Below, one piece after another: positions 19,686 through 29,121 of a DNA stretch of 64,000 bases; positions within the stretch are counted from its first letter, which is position 1; each line of letters opens with the position of its first letter. The position numbers and the translations under genes are program-made. Source of the DNA: JAXLQL01 sp046331625 (GTDB lineage: Bacteria; Acidobacteriota; Terriglobia; Bryobacterales; Bryobacteraceae). The notes beneath the pieces were generated by a model. The model was not told the origin of the DNA. It did not search any database and worked only from the letters and a program-made list of their open reading frames with translations. The stretch lies in NCBI GenBank assembly GCA_046331625.1, contig JAXLQL010000018.1, positions 1 to 64,000 on the forward strand, given 5' to 3'.

Positions 19686-22047
19686 GCGCGTTCGCAGGCT
19701 TTGGTGGATCGCGCCGCTGGTATTGTTGGCGGGCGCGCTGGCGGCTCCGTTCATCGGCGCCGATCGCTTCGCTGAGCCGATTCGCCGTGACCTCGAAAAA
19801 GCGCTCGGGAGAAAGGTGCAAGTGCTCGGGCAGGTGCGATTCCGCGTACTGCCGCGGCCGGGCTTCACGATCTCGGATCCGGCGGAGGGTGCTGGCGTGC
19901 TGGTCGAAGAACTGCCGGAGTATGGCGTGGAGCCATTCGCCTACGTGGAGACGCTGCAGGTGACAATCTCGCTGCCGGCGCTGCTCACGGGCCACATTCG
20001 CGTCAGCGGGATCCGGTTGCTGAACCCGAGCGTGAATCTCACGCGGCAAGCGGACACGGGATGGAACGTACAGAGCCTGCTCACGAAGGCGGTGGAGCGC
20101 CGAACCGGTGAGAGCGCGCCGCTGCCCTCGATCGAGATCTCCGGAGGGCGGCTGAACTTCAAAACAGGAGAAACCAAGTCTGTTTTTTACCTCGCCGAGC
20201 CGGAATTGCTGGTGGAGCCCGACAACACCGATCCGGACCGGCTGGGAATTCGCATCGAAGGCGAACCCGCGCGCACGGACCGTTCCGCAAGGGGCTTGGG
20301 CAGGTTGAGCGGACGCGGCTCCGTGAAGCTGAATCGCGATTCCGGCAAAGACGCCGAGATCGCGCTGGGTCTTTCGATGGAGCGCGTGTCGCTCAGCGAG
20401 ATCGCGGGGCTGTTCGGATTGCGCAGTTCCGGTCTGGGAGGCCTGCTCGCCACCGATGCAAGGCTTGCGGGTCCTGTTTCAAACATCGCGATCACAGGAC
20501 GTTTGCAGTTCGACGAGTTCGAGCGCTTCCGTTGGCTGCTGCCGCGGTCGCTCGAACGGAGCGTGGAGTATCGCGGCACGCTGGATGTTCGCGCGCAGCA
20601 GTTGAGCCTCGAGACGCCGCCGCGAGCCGATTCGCCGGCGTTGGTGAAGCTTCGCGCAAGCCGATTGTTCGGCCAGCCGAAGTGGGCCGCGCTGGTAACG
20701 GTCAGGACCGCGCCCGTGGCGGCCGCGGCCGCACTGCTCAAAGAAGTGGCGCCAGGGGCGGCTCCATCGGCGGCGATGGAAGGCAATGTTTCCGGAGCGA
20801 TCGGATTCTCGGGCGGCGTGGCGCAGGGGATGGCGCGGATCACTGGTGCGACGCTGAAGCCACCGGAGTTCGAGGAGCCAGTTGCGGCGAGCGACATCGC
20901 GGTACGCATTCACGGCAATGCGTTCGAGGTGGCGCCAGTAACGGTTCGGTTGGGCGGCAATCAAGATGTGCGAATCGAGGCGGCAACCGATCCGAACGGT
21001 TTTCGCGAAGTGCGCATGCAGACGCTGGGCGTGGGCTTGGCGCGCTGGACCTCGCTGTGGCGCGCGATTTCGAGCGTACCGCTCGACCCGCTGTTCGGCC
21101 GCGTGGAAGAAGGCCGTTGGGCGGGAACCATCCGATACGCGCCGGGCAAGGAGGGCTCGGGTGCGTGGTTCGGCGACATCCGTTTGGTGGAGACGAAGAT
21201 GGCGATCGCGGGGCTAGCCGATCCGGTGCGAATCCAGAGCGCGGCGGTGCGGCTGGCTGGGCAGCGCATCGTGGCGCGGCCGATTGCGGGTGCGCTCGGC
21301 AAGGTCCGCTTTGCGGGAAGCTATGACTATGACGCGGCAAGAGCGAGACCGCATCGGTTGGATCTCGTGTTGCCGGAGGTGGCCGCGAGCGAGCTGGAAG
21401 AGATTCTGCTGCCGGCGCTCGAACGGCGGTTGACGCTGCTCGATCGCGCGCTGCGGCGGCAGGGGACCGCGCCTGACTGGCTGGATTCGCGCCGCCTCGA
21501 CATCGCGCTACGCGCCACCGCGGTCACGTTCGGAGATCTCAGGCTGGGCGGATTCGAATCGCTGATGTCGTGGGATGGCCCGAAGCTGATCTTGCGAGAC
21601 ATCGCGGCGCAGTTGGAAGGCGGCAAGCTCACCGGACGCGCCACGATCACCCTCAATCGCGCCGAGCCGGTGTATGAGGGCCAGTTCGCGTTGCGCGGTT
21701 TGCCGTGGTCAGAGGGAACGGTGACCGGCGAGAGCGAGTTCATTTCGCGCGGAGCGGGCCGCGAGTTCTTGCGGAATGCGGCGGCGAAGGGCTCGTTCCA
21801 GATGCGCAACGTGATGCTTTCTGGCAACGCGGTGGACGCCGCGAACGGGCGGTTCGAGTGGTCCATTCACGGCAGCGGGCCGCGTTGGAGTGCGACGGTG
21901 GCGGGCGCTTCGATCTCCGGCGAGACTTACGAGGGTCAAGCTGCGACGGGCGCCGATTCGCACATCGCAGTGGACCTGCAAAGCGGGGGCAAACCGCTGC
22001 GGATCACCGGAAAAGTAAACGGCTTGCGGGTAGAGTTTCCCCGCTAA
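19678..22047 (+). CDS. AsmA-family envelope protein
   Basis: Predicted 789 aa. The ATG at 19678 overlaps the upstream gene by 8 nt. An N-terminal membrane anchor (LWWIAPLVLLAGALAAPFIGADRF) is followed by the AsmA start pattern: RRDLEKALGRKVQVLGQVRFRVLPRPGFTISDPA, then a strand-rich body with ISLPALLTGHIRVSGIRLLNPSVNL. AsmA-like and TamB-like proteins are thought to span or line the periplasm and act in outer-membrane lipid or protein transport. The remainder is beta-rich with a second AsmA-type region (RDIAAQLEGGKLTGRATI) near the C-terminus. It sits at the boundary between cofactor genes and envelope genes in this run. Confidence 0.8.
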   Translation: MSERVRRLWWIAPLVLLAGALAAPFIGADRFAEPIRRDLEKALGRKVQVLGQVRFRVLPRPGFTISDPAEGAGVLVEELPEYGVEPFAYVETLQVTISLPALLTGHIRVSGIRLLNPSVNLTRQADTGWNVQSLLTKAVERRTGESAPLPSIEISGGRLNFKTGETKSVFYLAEPELLVEPDNTDPDRLGIRIEGEPARTDRSARGLGRLSGRGSVKLNRDSGKDAEIALGLSMERVSLSEIAGLFGLRSSGLGGLLATDARLAGPVSNIAITGRLQFDEFERFRWLLPRSLERSVEYRGTLDVRAQQLSLETPPRADSPALVKLRASRLFGQPKWAALVTVRTAPVAAAAALLKEVAPGAAPSAAMEGNVSGAIGFSGGVAQGMARITGATLKPPEFEEPVAASDIAVRIHGNAFEVAPVTVRLGGNQDVRIEAATDPNGFREVRMQTLGVGLARWTSLWRAISSVPLDPLFGRVEEGRWAGTIRYAPGKEGSGAWFGDIRLVETKMAIAGLADPVRIQSAAVRLAGQRIVARPIAGALGKVRFAGSYDYDAARARPHRLDLVLPEVAASELEEILLPALERRLTLLDRALRRQGTAPDWLDSRRLDIALRATAVTFGDLRLGGFESLMSWDGPKLILRDIAAQLEGGKLTGRATITLNRAEPVYEGQFALRGLPWSEGTVTGESEFISRGAGREFLRNAAAKGSFQMRNVMLSGNAVDAANGRFEWSIHGSGPRWSATVAGASISGETYEGQAATGADSHIAVDLQSGGKPLRITGKVNGLRVEFPR

Positions 22048-22196
22048 CGGGGATTTCCGGCGGTGTTAAAATTGTCGGTACCGCTCGGAAGCGCACAGGC
22101 CGCGAAGGCGCGGCTCCGAAGCCAGAGGAACACTCCGCGAGCCGGGTGCCGGAGCAGGTCCGTTGTGCGCGTGTTCCTCGGAAGAAACGATCCAGG

Positions 22197-23759
22197 ATGG
22201 AGCCAGCTCCCCCTACCAACACGACATTGCAGGAGACCATCGATCAGGCGCGAGACCAAGCTCGCGAGCAACTGACCGCGGCGTGGCAGCTCTACGTAGC
22301 GAAGATCGAAGAGCAGTTGCGTTCCGGTTGGGACCAGCAACTGGGCCAGATCGTGGAAGAGCGTTTCGCCGAGATGCGCGGACAGGCGCAGGCTCGCATG
22401 GAGCAGGTAGCGGCCGAACGAGTGGCGGCGCGGGAAGAAGCGCTGGGCTCGCAATGGCGCGAGCGCTTGGCGGCGGCCGAGACGGTTGCCGAAGAGAAGC
22501 TGCGCGCCAAGACGAGCGAGATCGAGACCGCGCGCCAGGAACAGGTGCGGGCGATGCAGGAATCGTACCGGCAGCAGGTGGAGGCGATCGAGAACGGGCA
22601 TCGCGCCGAGATCGCCCGCGTGGAGCGCGCCTGGCAGGATCGGGCCGAAGCCGAGGCGGCGCGGCTGGCGGCGCAGCAGCGCTCTCGTGCCGTGGCCGAA
22701 GTGGAAGAGCGCTTGCGCGCCGAGATGCAGGCGAAGATCGACACGCAGATCCAACCCGCGCTGGCGGGGCGGCTGGAAGAAATGCGCGAGCGCGAGCGGC
22801 GCGACGCTTCGCGGCGTTTGAGCGAGCAACTCAACCAGGCAGTACGGCGGTTGCGGCAAGCGGGTATTCGCGAGGAGTGGAACTCGGCGCTGATCGATGC
22901 GGCGGCGAAGTTCGGGCAGCGCGCGGCGTTGTTCAGCTTGCAGGGCGACTATCTGCATCTCGAGGCGTCGTCTGACGGCGTTTCGTCACCGGATATCCGA
23001 TTGACGGAAGCCGCGGCGCTGCAGGAAGCGGTGCGGGCGAAAGAGCCGGTGGTGGCCGCGCGCACGGTGCGCGAGATCTCCCTGATGTTGGCGCAAGCGT
23101 TTGAAACATCCAAGGGTGATCGTGTTTACGCATTCCCCCTCGTTTCCGGGCAGAAGGTAGCCGCATTGCTCTACGTGGAAGGTCCCGCAAACGGCGTGGA
23201 CATGAATGCGCTCGAAACGCTGGCGGCTGTGGCCGCGTCCGTTCAGGAGGCGAGGCTCGCGATGACGGCGCCTGCTCCGGCAACGCGCGTGGTTGCGGCT
23301 CCGGCTGCTCCAGTGGCCGAGGGCCTGGTGGCGATTCAGGCGGCGGCATCGCCCGCGGCGGCTCGGATTCGCACCGGACCTCCGGGAGCGCTCTCACCCG
23401 GCGTCACTCAGGCAGCGGCGGCAGTCGCGACAGCGTTGGCGCGGCCGGCGGCCCGGCCCAGTTGGTCAGAACTTCCGGCCGAGGAGCAGGATCTGCATTT
23501 GCGGGCGCAGCGGTTCGCACGGGTACAGGTGGCGGAGATGCGCTTGTACAAATCGCAGGCGGTGAAGCAGGGCCGCCAGGACAAGAATTTGTATCGGGCA
23601 TTGAAGGAGGACATCGATCGGGGGCGGGAGGCGTTCCGGCGGCAGTTCGTGGGCAACTACGGCTCGATGGTGGATTACTTCCACGTGGAACTGGTGCGGA
23701 CGCTAGCCAACGACGATGCGGCTTTGCTTGGCACGGAATATCCGGGACCGCTCATTTAG
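22197..23759 (+). CDS. Coiled-coil/GAF-like protein with conserved C-terminal helical domain
   Basis: Predicted 520 aa from the ATG at 22197; an open frame extends upstream but overlaps the AsmA gene out of frame. Residues ~10-230 are one long Glu/Arg/Gln/Ala-rich coiled coil. Residues ~235-365 look like a GAF-type sensor domain (LIDAAAKFGQRAALFSLQGDYLHL ... YAFPLVSGQKVAALLYVEG). A Pro/Ala linker follows, then a helical end (RAQRFARVQVAEMRLYKSQAVK; DYFHVELVRTLANDD) of a type I recall from Acidobacteria and deltaproteobacterial proteins. Function is unknown. The stop overlaps the lytic transglycosylase start by 44 nt, hinting at an envelope or cell-shape role. Confidence 0.75.
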   Translation: MEPAPPTNTTLQETIDQARDQAREQLTAAWQLYVAKIEEQLRSGWDQQLGQIVEERFAEMRGQAQARMEQVAAERVAAREEALGSQWRERLAAAETVAEEKLRAKTSEIETARQEQVRAMQESYRQQVEAIENGHRAEIARVERAWQDRAEAEAARLAAQQRSRAVAEVEERLRAEMQAKIDTQIQPALAGRLEEMRERERRDASRRLSEQLNQAVRRLRQAGIREEWNSALIDAAAKFGQRAALFSLQGDYLHLEASSDGVSSPDIRLTEAAALQEAVRAKEPVVAARTVREISLMLAQAFETSKGDRVYAFPLVSGQKVAALLYVEGPANGVDMNALETLAAVAASVQEARLAMTAPAPATRVVAAPAAPVAEGLVAIQAAASPAAARIRTGPPGALSPGVTQAAAAVATALARPAARPSWSELPAEEQDLHLRAQRFARVQVAEMRLYKSQAVKQGRQDKNLYRALKEDIDRGREAFRRQFVGNYGSMVDYFHVELVRTLANDDAALLGTEYPGPLI

Positions 23760-26043
23760 GTGGCTCGCGTTGGCTTCGTGCGCGGGCGTGATGTCCGCGG
23801 CCGATCTCGACGTGTTGGTGCGTGAACAGCGGGCGAACCCGAAGGGCGACAACCGCGCCGCGATCGAACGGATGGTGAACGAGAGCGACGGTGGGCTGGC
23901 GCTGCTGGCGCTCGGCGTGATGGATCTCGAATCGCAGCGCTATGCCGGCGCGCTCGAGAAGTTCCAAGGCGCGCGACTGCGCGTGGCCCGGATCGCGGAC
24001 TACGCCGATATGGGCGCGGCGCGCGCGTTGGTCGGGTTGGAGCGGCGGCAGGAGGCGGTGACGGTGTTCCTGCGGGTGGCGCGCTATGCGACTCCGGTTT
24101 CGCCGATGCGCGGTCAGGCTGCGCTCGAAGCGGCGAATGCGCTGATGGAAGAGCAGGACGCCGATCGCGCAGCGGGGATATTGAAGACGTACGCGAAAGA
24201 TCTGCCGCAGCCGCGTGGCAGCTATGCTTCGGGCTTGGTGCTCGATCGTTTGGGCCGGCAGCGCGAAGCCGCGCTCGAGCTGCAGAGCGTCTACTACGGG
24301 TATCCAAAGAGCGACGAAGCGAAGCTGGCCGAGCCGATCCTGACGCGGATCCAGACCACGCTCACGCTCGAGTATCCGCCGCCCACGCCTGCGATGCTGC
24401 TGGGGCGCGCGCGCAAGTTGATCGACGGGGGCGAGGCCAAGCAAGCGGCGTTCGAGTTGACCGAAGGCCTCTCTGTGTTCAGCGGCGCCGATCGCGACAA
24501 CGCATTGCTGCGGATCGGCGAGGCGCGCTACAAGGCTCGCGAGTATACGCAAGCGATGGAGTTCCTACGCTCGGCCACATTGACGACGGCTGCAGCAGAT
24601 GCAGAGCGGTTGTTCCTGCAACTCCAATGCGCGCGGCGCCTCGACCGCACGGGCGAAGTGGATGCGCTGCTCGACAAGCTGGGGCGCCAGCATCCGAATT
24701 CGAACTTCCGCGCCGAGGCGCTCCACGGTGCGGCGTACCGGTTCCTGGTGGCGAACGAAGCACAGAGCTATGAGCCGCTCTATCGGAGTTGCTACGCGGA
24801 TGTTCCGGCGAGTCCGCTGGCGGGCGAGTGCCACTGGAAGGTGACCTGGAGCCACTACCTGCATCGGCTGCCGGATGCGGAGCAATTGTTGCGCGAGCAG
24901 GTGGAGAAGTTCCCACGCTCGGAAGATGCGGCCGCGGCGCTCTACTTCATGGGGCGTGTGGCGGATCGAAAGGAGAAGCCTGATGAGGCGCGGGCGTACT
25001 TCGAAGCCGTGACGTCGCGCTTTCCGAACTTCTACTATGCGATGGTGGCGCGCGAGCGACTGGCAGAGGCGAAGTTCGAGGGAGTGGAAGCTTCAGCGGG
25101 CGTGGTTGCTTCGCTGGCCGCAGTGGATCTGCCGAAATCCGGCGTGGGTGCCGATTTCACGATGGACGAGGCTACGCGAGTGCGGCTCGATCGCGGGAAG
25201 CTGCTGGGGCGCGCGGGGCTCGATGAGTGGGCCGAATTCGAGTACCGCTATGCGGCTTCGCACGGAGCGAAGCGTCCGCTGATCGCGATCGACTTCGCGC
25301 AGATGCTGGTGCGCAAGGGTTCGCCGGAACTGGCATTGCGCATCATGAAGTCATACGGAGCGGGGTATCTGACATGGCATCCGCAAGACGCGCCGAAAGC
25401 TTTTTGGGAGCAGATTTTTCCGCTGCACTATCGCGAGTGGCTGGACAAGAACGCGGCGGCGAACGGGCTGGACCGGAACGTGGTGGCTGGGCTGATCCGG
25501 CAGGAATCGGAGTTCGACGCGAAGGTGGTGTCGCGGGCCACGGCGGTGGGCTTGACGCAGATCATGCCGCTCACCGGGCGCGACCTGAGCCGGCGGCTGG
25601 GCATTGCGCCATTCCGGACGTCGATGCTCGCCGACCCCGAGATCAACCTGCGAATGGGAACATTTTATCTGAAAAATGTTTTAAACCAGATGCAGGGAAT
25701 GTGGGTAGCGGCGCTGGCGGGGTACAACGCGGGTCCGGCGAGGGCCAGCGGGTGGCTGAAGTGGAACGATTTCCGCGACCGCGAGCCCTCGGAGTTCATC
25801 GAGACGATCCCCTACGTGGAGACGCGGCACTACGTGCAGTCAGTGCTGCGCAACTCGGATGTCTACCGGCGCCTTTACGGACCGGGCGACAGTCAGCTAA
25901 CCTCGACAAGTGGACCAGAAATCGCAAAGCCTGTCGCTCGACCCAAACCCGCCGCTGCCAAGCCCGCGGCTCGGCGAGCCGGCACGCCGTCCGTCAGTAA
26001 GAGCCGAGCAAGCGCCAAACGCACGCGAACGGTTCAGAAGTAA
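23716..26043 (+). CDS. Lytic transglycosylase (SLT domain) with TPR-like N-terminal region
   Basis: Predicted 775 aa, starting inside the preceding gene (44-nt overlap), with a signal peptide (FRWLALASCAGVMSAAD). Residues ~25-560 are helical TPR-like repeats, as in Slt70-type proteins. The SLT domain has the catalytic glutamate E597 in AGLIRQESEFDAKVVS, then ATAVGLTQIMP, and AALAGYNAGPARASGWL near its end. It should cleave peptidoglycan between MurNAc and GlcNAc with 1,6-anhydro formation. The last ~55 residues are a basic Lys/Ala/Pro/Arg tail that overlaps the next gene; the tail is of doubtful function. Confidence 0.9.
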   Translation: MRLCLARNIRDRSFRWLALASCAGVMSAADLDVLVREQRANPKGDNRAAIERMVNESDGGLALLALGVMDLESQRYAGALEKFQGARLRVARIADYADMGAARALVGLERRQEAVTVFLRVARYATPVSPMRGQAALEAANALMEEQDADRAAGILKTYAKDLPQPRGSYASGLVLDRLGRQREAALELQSVYYGYPKSDEAKLAEPILTRIQTTLTLEYPPPTPAMLLGRARKLIDGGEAKQAAFELTEGLSVFSGADRDNALLRIGEARYKAREYTQAMEFLRSATLTTAAADAERLFLQLQCARRLDRTGEVDALLDKLGRQHPNSNFRAEALHGAAYRFLVANEAQSYEPLYRSCYADVPASPLAGECHWKVTWSHYLHRLPDAEQLLREQVEKFPRSEDAAAALYFMGRVADRKEKPDEARAYFEAVTSRFPNFYYAMVARERLAEAKFEGVEASAGVVASLAAVDLPKSGVGADFTMDEATRVRLDRGKLLGRAGLDEWAEFEYRYAASHGAKRPLIAIDFAQMLVRKGSPELALRIMKSYGAGYLTWHPQDAPKAFWEQIFPLHYREWLDKNAAANGLDRNVVAGLIRQESEFDAKVVSRATAVGLTQIMPLTGRDLSRRLGIAPFRTSMLADPEINLRMGTFYLKNVLNQMQGMWVAALAGYNAGPARASGWLKWNDFRDREPSEFIETIPYVETRHYVQSVLRNSDVYRRLYGPGDSQLTSTSGPEIAKPVARPKPAAAKPAARRAGTPSVSKSRASAKRTRTVQK

Positions 26044-27184
26044 GCGCACGCAGTACTTCACCGAGTCGGTGATCCGCGAGATGACGCGTCTGGCCGTGCA
26101 GCATGGCGCGGTGAACCTGGCGCAGGGGTTCCCGGATTTCGCGGCGCCGGAAGCGATCAAGGAAGCAGCGCGGCAGGCCATCTCGGCCGAGCACAACCAA
26201 TACACGATCACGTGGGGCTCGAAGAATCTACGCGAGGCGATCGCCGCTTACTACGGGCGCGTGAACGGGCTTTCGCTCGATCCCGAGCGCGAGGTGACAG
26301 TGTGCTGCGGGTCCACGGAAGCGATGATCGCGACCCTGCTCGCCACCACGAATCCGGGTGAGGAAGTGATCGTGTTCGAGCCTTACTACGAGAACTATGG
26401 TCCGGACACGTGGCTCTGCGGAGCGGAGCGCCGGCTGGTGCGGCTGCATCCGCCGGACTGGTCATTCGATCGCGAGGAGCTGCGGCGAGCGTTCAACGCG
26501 AAGACGAAGGCCATCGTGATCACGAACCCGCACAACCCGACGGGCAAGGTGTTCACCCGCGAGGAGCTCGCTTTCATCGCGGAGCTGTGCCAGGAGCACG
26601 ACACGCTGGCCATCACCGACGAGATCTACGAACACATCCTCTATGACGGCGCCGAGCATGTGCCGGTCATGACGCTGCCGGGAATGCGTGAGCGCACGGT
26701 GCTGGTGAACAGCATGAGCAAGACGTTCTCGGTGACCGGATGGCGCGTGGGTTGGATCCTGGCTGCGCCGGATTTGACGGACTCGATCCGCAAGGTACAT
26801 GACTTTCTCACGGTGAACTCGCCCGCGCCGCTGCAGCAGGCGGCGGTAATGGCGCTCGGGCTGGGGAATGATTTCTACAAGGGCCTGCAGGAAGGCTATC
26901 GCGAGCGGCGGGACTATCTGCTGGGCGTGTTGGGCGCGACGGGATTCGATCCTTACGTACCGCGTGGCGCTTACTACGTGATGGCTGGGATCCAGCGGTT
27001 CGGTGCGGCGAGCGATCTCGAATTCGCGCGGCGGTTGCTCGAGCAGGGTGGCGTGGCGGCGGTACCGGGGTTCAGCTTTTTCGAGGACCCGGCGAATGGA
27101 TCGGGGTTGATCCGGTTTTGCTTCTGCAAGAAGATGGAAACGCTAGAGGAGGCCGGGAGGAGGCTACGGGCGTTCGCGGGATAG
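25910..27184 (+). CDS. Class I/II PLP aminotransferase
   Basis: Predicted 424 aa using the GTG at 25910, which overlaps the transglycosylase gene by 134 nt. This is the only start codon before the conserved RTQYFTESVIREMTRLA segment; the ATG at 26081 would remove it. The fold-type I pattern is complete: NLAQGFPDF, ITNPHNPTGKVF (N206), D237 in ITDEIYEHI, the PLP lysine K271 in NSMSKTFSVTGWRVGW, and a C-terminal SGLIRFCFCK arginine. The family covers aspartate, kynurenine, methionine and related transaminases; the N-terminal pattern is of the kynurenine/methionine aminotransferase kind. The ~45 residue Pro-rich N-terminus is probably not part of the fold. Confidence 0.88.
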   Translation: MDQKSQSLSLDPNPPLPSPRLGEPARRPSVRAEQAPNARERFRSKRTQYFTESVIREMTRLAVQHGAVNLAQGFPDFAAPEAIKEAARQAISAEHNQYTITWGSKNLREAIAAYYGRVNGLSLDPEREVTVCCGSTEAMIATLLATTNPGEEVIVFEPYYENYGPDTWLCGAERRLVRLHPPDWSFDREELRRAFNAKTKAIVITNPHNPTGKVFTREELAFIAELCQEHDTLAITDEIYEHILYDGAEHVPVMTLPGMRERTVLVNSMSKTFSVTGWRVGWILAAPDLTDSIRKVHDFLTVNSPAPLQQAAVMALGLGNDFYKGLQEGYRERRDYLLGVLGATGFDPYVPRGAYYVMAGIQRFGAASDLEFARRLLEQGGVAAVPGFSFFEDPANGSGLIRFCFCKKMETLEEAGRRLRAFAG

Positions 27185-27190
27185 CTGCTC

Positions 27191-27787
27191 TCAGGGCAAG
27201 AGGGCTGCTACAGAGATCGGACTCTCGGGTTTCGCGAGGGGCGCGACTGAATCCGATTCGTGGAACTCGAGGCGCGTCCGATATGCGCCTTCAGCTGGAT
27301 CGCGAAGCACGTGGAGACCGCGGCCGTTGAGGTCGAGCACCCAGTACTCAGGAATCCCGGCGCGCGCGTAGAGAGTCGATTTTGTTCTGAGATCCTGCCG
27401 CAGCGTAGTGTCGGCAACTTCGACGAGGAGCACGATCTCGACCGGCTGTGGATTGCTTGCCATGTCGTCGTGCGGTGCACGAAGTACTATCACGTCCGGC
27501 TCGGGCTCGTTCTTCCGAAGGTCGTCCGATGCTACGTCGATCGGCACTTCCTGCTCGACCATGCGCCGGCCGAAGAGAGCCGTCAACACAGTTCGGAGAT
27601 TGTCGGTTGCCCTCACGTGCGGTCGCTTCTTGCCCATCTTGTCGATCAACTCCCCGTCGATGAGCTCGTAGTGCGTTCCCTCGAACACACCCGTCGACTC
27701 GAGGACCGCGAGTTCCTCTCGCGTCCACGTCTTGTGCGGGAGCACGTCGGCTTCGCCGTATTCGGCATCGCTCAGCAGCACGGCCAT
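27191..27787 (-). CDS. Uma2-family (DUF820) endonuclease-like protein
   Basis: Predicted 198 aa. The restriction-endonuclease-like core of Uma2 proteins is intact: ELIDGELIDKMGKKRPHVRATDNL, then EPEPDVIVL with the metal-binding Asp, and VLLVEVADTTLRQDLRTKSTLYARAGIPEYWVLDL, which carries the Glu of the nuclease core and the downstream Lys/Tyr pattern. The family is abundant in cyanobacteria, Chloroflexi and Acidobacteria, usually as scattered paralogues; roles in DNA cleavage are assumed. It ends 6 bp from the convergent aminotransferase stop. A broken second copy of this family lies at 41146-41600. Confidence 0.9.
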   Translation of the reverse strand: MAVLLSDAEYGEADVLPHKTWTREELAVLESTGVFEGTHYELIDGELIDKMGKKRPHVRATDNLRTVLTALFGRRMVEQEVPIDVASDDLRKNEPEPDVIVLRAPHDDMASNPQPVEIVLLVEVADTTLRQDLRTKSTLYARAGIPEYWVLDLNGRGLHVLRDPAEGAYRTRLEFHESDSVAPLAKPESPISVAALLP

Positions 27788-27816
27788 AGTCCTATGCTAG
27801 CCTCAAACCTTCACCC

Positions 27817-29118
27817 ATGCATCGCGCCGCCATGTTGCTGCTCGCCGCCACCGTCTTCGCCGAAGATTGGCCAGAGTGGCGTGGCAAAGGCCGCCGGGGT
27901 GAGTGGACCGAGTCCGGCATTGTCGACCGCTTCGCCTCACCCGCGCTCACTCCCGAATGGCGCGCGCCGTTGCGCACCGGTTTCGGCGGACCGTCCGTCG
28001 CCGCCGGCCGTATTTTCGTCACCGATTTCCAATCGGTCAAAGTTCTGCAAGGCATCGAACGCGCGCTCGCGCTCGACGAGCGGAGCGGCAAGGTCCTGTG
28101 GACGCGCGAATGGAATGTCGACTACAAAGGCCTCGCCACCACCTACGCCACCGGACCTCGCGCCTCGCCCACCGTCGATGGCGATCGCGTCTATGTGCTC
28201 GGCGCGAAGGGCGCGCTCGTTTGTCTCCGCGCGCAGAATGGCGAAGAGGTGTGGCGCCGCGATTTCGTCAAGGACTTCGCCACTGAGGTGCCAGTGTGGG
28301 GCATGGTGGGAGCGCCGCTCGTGGATGGTCCGCGGCTGATCGTCGTCGCTGGCGGACGCCCGGACGCGAAGGTGGTCGCGGTCGACAAGATGACGGGCAA
28401 GGAGCTATGGCGCGCTCTCTCCGGCGAAGCGAGCGAACCCGGATATGCGGCGCCGGTGATCATCGACGCGGGCGGCCGGCGTCAGCTTATCGTGTGGCAT
28501 GCAGGCGGAGTGGCTTCGCTCGATCCAGAGTCGGGCAAGCTTCACTGGGAGCAAGCGTTCCCGATGCGCGTGGGGCTCAATGTCGCAACGCCCGTGTTCA
28601 GCGGATCGTCACTGCTCGTCTCGGCGTTCTACAACGGACCGATGATGTTCTCGCTCGACTCCGCCAAGCCCGCCGCCACCATCGCCTGGCGTGGCACGAG
28701 CGATAGCGAGACCCAGACCGACAAGCTTCACGCGTTGGTCAGCACTCCGGTGATCGACGGCGGATACGTCTACGGCATCGATAGCTATGGACAGTTCCGC
28801 TGTCTCAACGCCGATACCGGAGCTCGTGTGTGGGAGACTCTCGACGTGACGCGCGAGAAGGCGCGCTGGTCCACCGGACACATCGTTCGCAATGGCGGCC
28901 GCTACTTCATCAACAACGATCGCGGCGACCTGATCATCGCCGAGCTTTCGCCGGAAGGCTATCGCGAGATCAGCCGCGCCACGCTCATCAAGCCCACGTC
29001 GAACTCCGGCAACCGGCGCGAACTGGGCGCCGTGAGCTGGACGCATCCCGCCTACGCGAACCGCCACATCTATATGCGCAATGACGAAGAGATCATTGCG
29101 GTCTCGCTGGGGAAGTGA
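27817..29118 (+). CDS. PQQ-binding-like beta-propeller protein, secreted
   Basis: Predicted 433 aa with a short signal peptide (MHRAAMLLLAATVFA) ending before EDWPEWRG, the usual mature start of this acidobacterial/planctomycete group. Repeated blades follow, such as LDERSGKVLWTREW, LRAQNGEEVWRRDF, VDKMTGKELWRALSGE, LDPESGKLHWEQAF and LNADTGARVWETLD, each with the Gly-Lys...W signature of quinoprotein propellers. Residues needed to bind PQQ as a dehydrogenase cannot be confirmed, and most proteins of this kind have no known enzyme activity. It is divergent from the Uma2 gene and 3 nt before a racemase-like gene, so probably its operon partner. Confidence 0.85.
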   Translation: MHRAAMLLLAATVFAEDWPEWRGKGRRGEWTESGIVDRFASPALTPEWRAPLRTGFGGPSVAAGRIFVTDFQSVKVLQGIERALALDERSGKVLWTREWNVDYKGLATTYATGPRASPTVDGDRVYVLGAKGALVCLRAQNGEEVWRRDFVKDFATEVPVWGMVGAPLVDGPRLIVVAGGRPDAKVVAVDKMTGKELWRALSGEASEPGYAAPVIIDAGGRRQLIVWHAGGVASLDPESGKLHWEQAFPMRVGLNVATPVFSGSSLLVSAFYNGPMMFSLDSAKPAATIAWRGTSDSETQTDKLHALVSTPVIDGGYVYGIDSYGQFRCLNADTGARVWETLDVTREKARWSTGHIVRNGGRYFINNDRGDLIIAELSPEGYREISRATLIKPTSNSGNRRELGAVSWTHPAYANRHIYMRNDEEIIAVSLGK

Positions 29119-29121
29119 GAC

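Noticed and set aside
21705..22196. Upstream extension of the coiled-coil/GAF gene
   Set aside because: It overlaps the AsmA-like gene in another frame and reads as arginine-rich shadow sequence; the ATG at 22197 begins the coiled coil.
25659..25680. AACATTTT/AAAATGTT inverted repeat, similar in feel to the 8890 palindrome
   Set aside because: It is inside the transglycosylase SLT domain where codons are conserved (GTFYLKNVLN), so the match is likely incidental.
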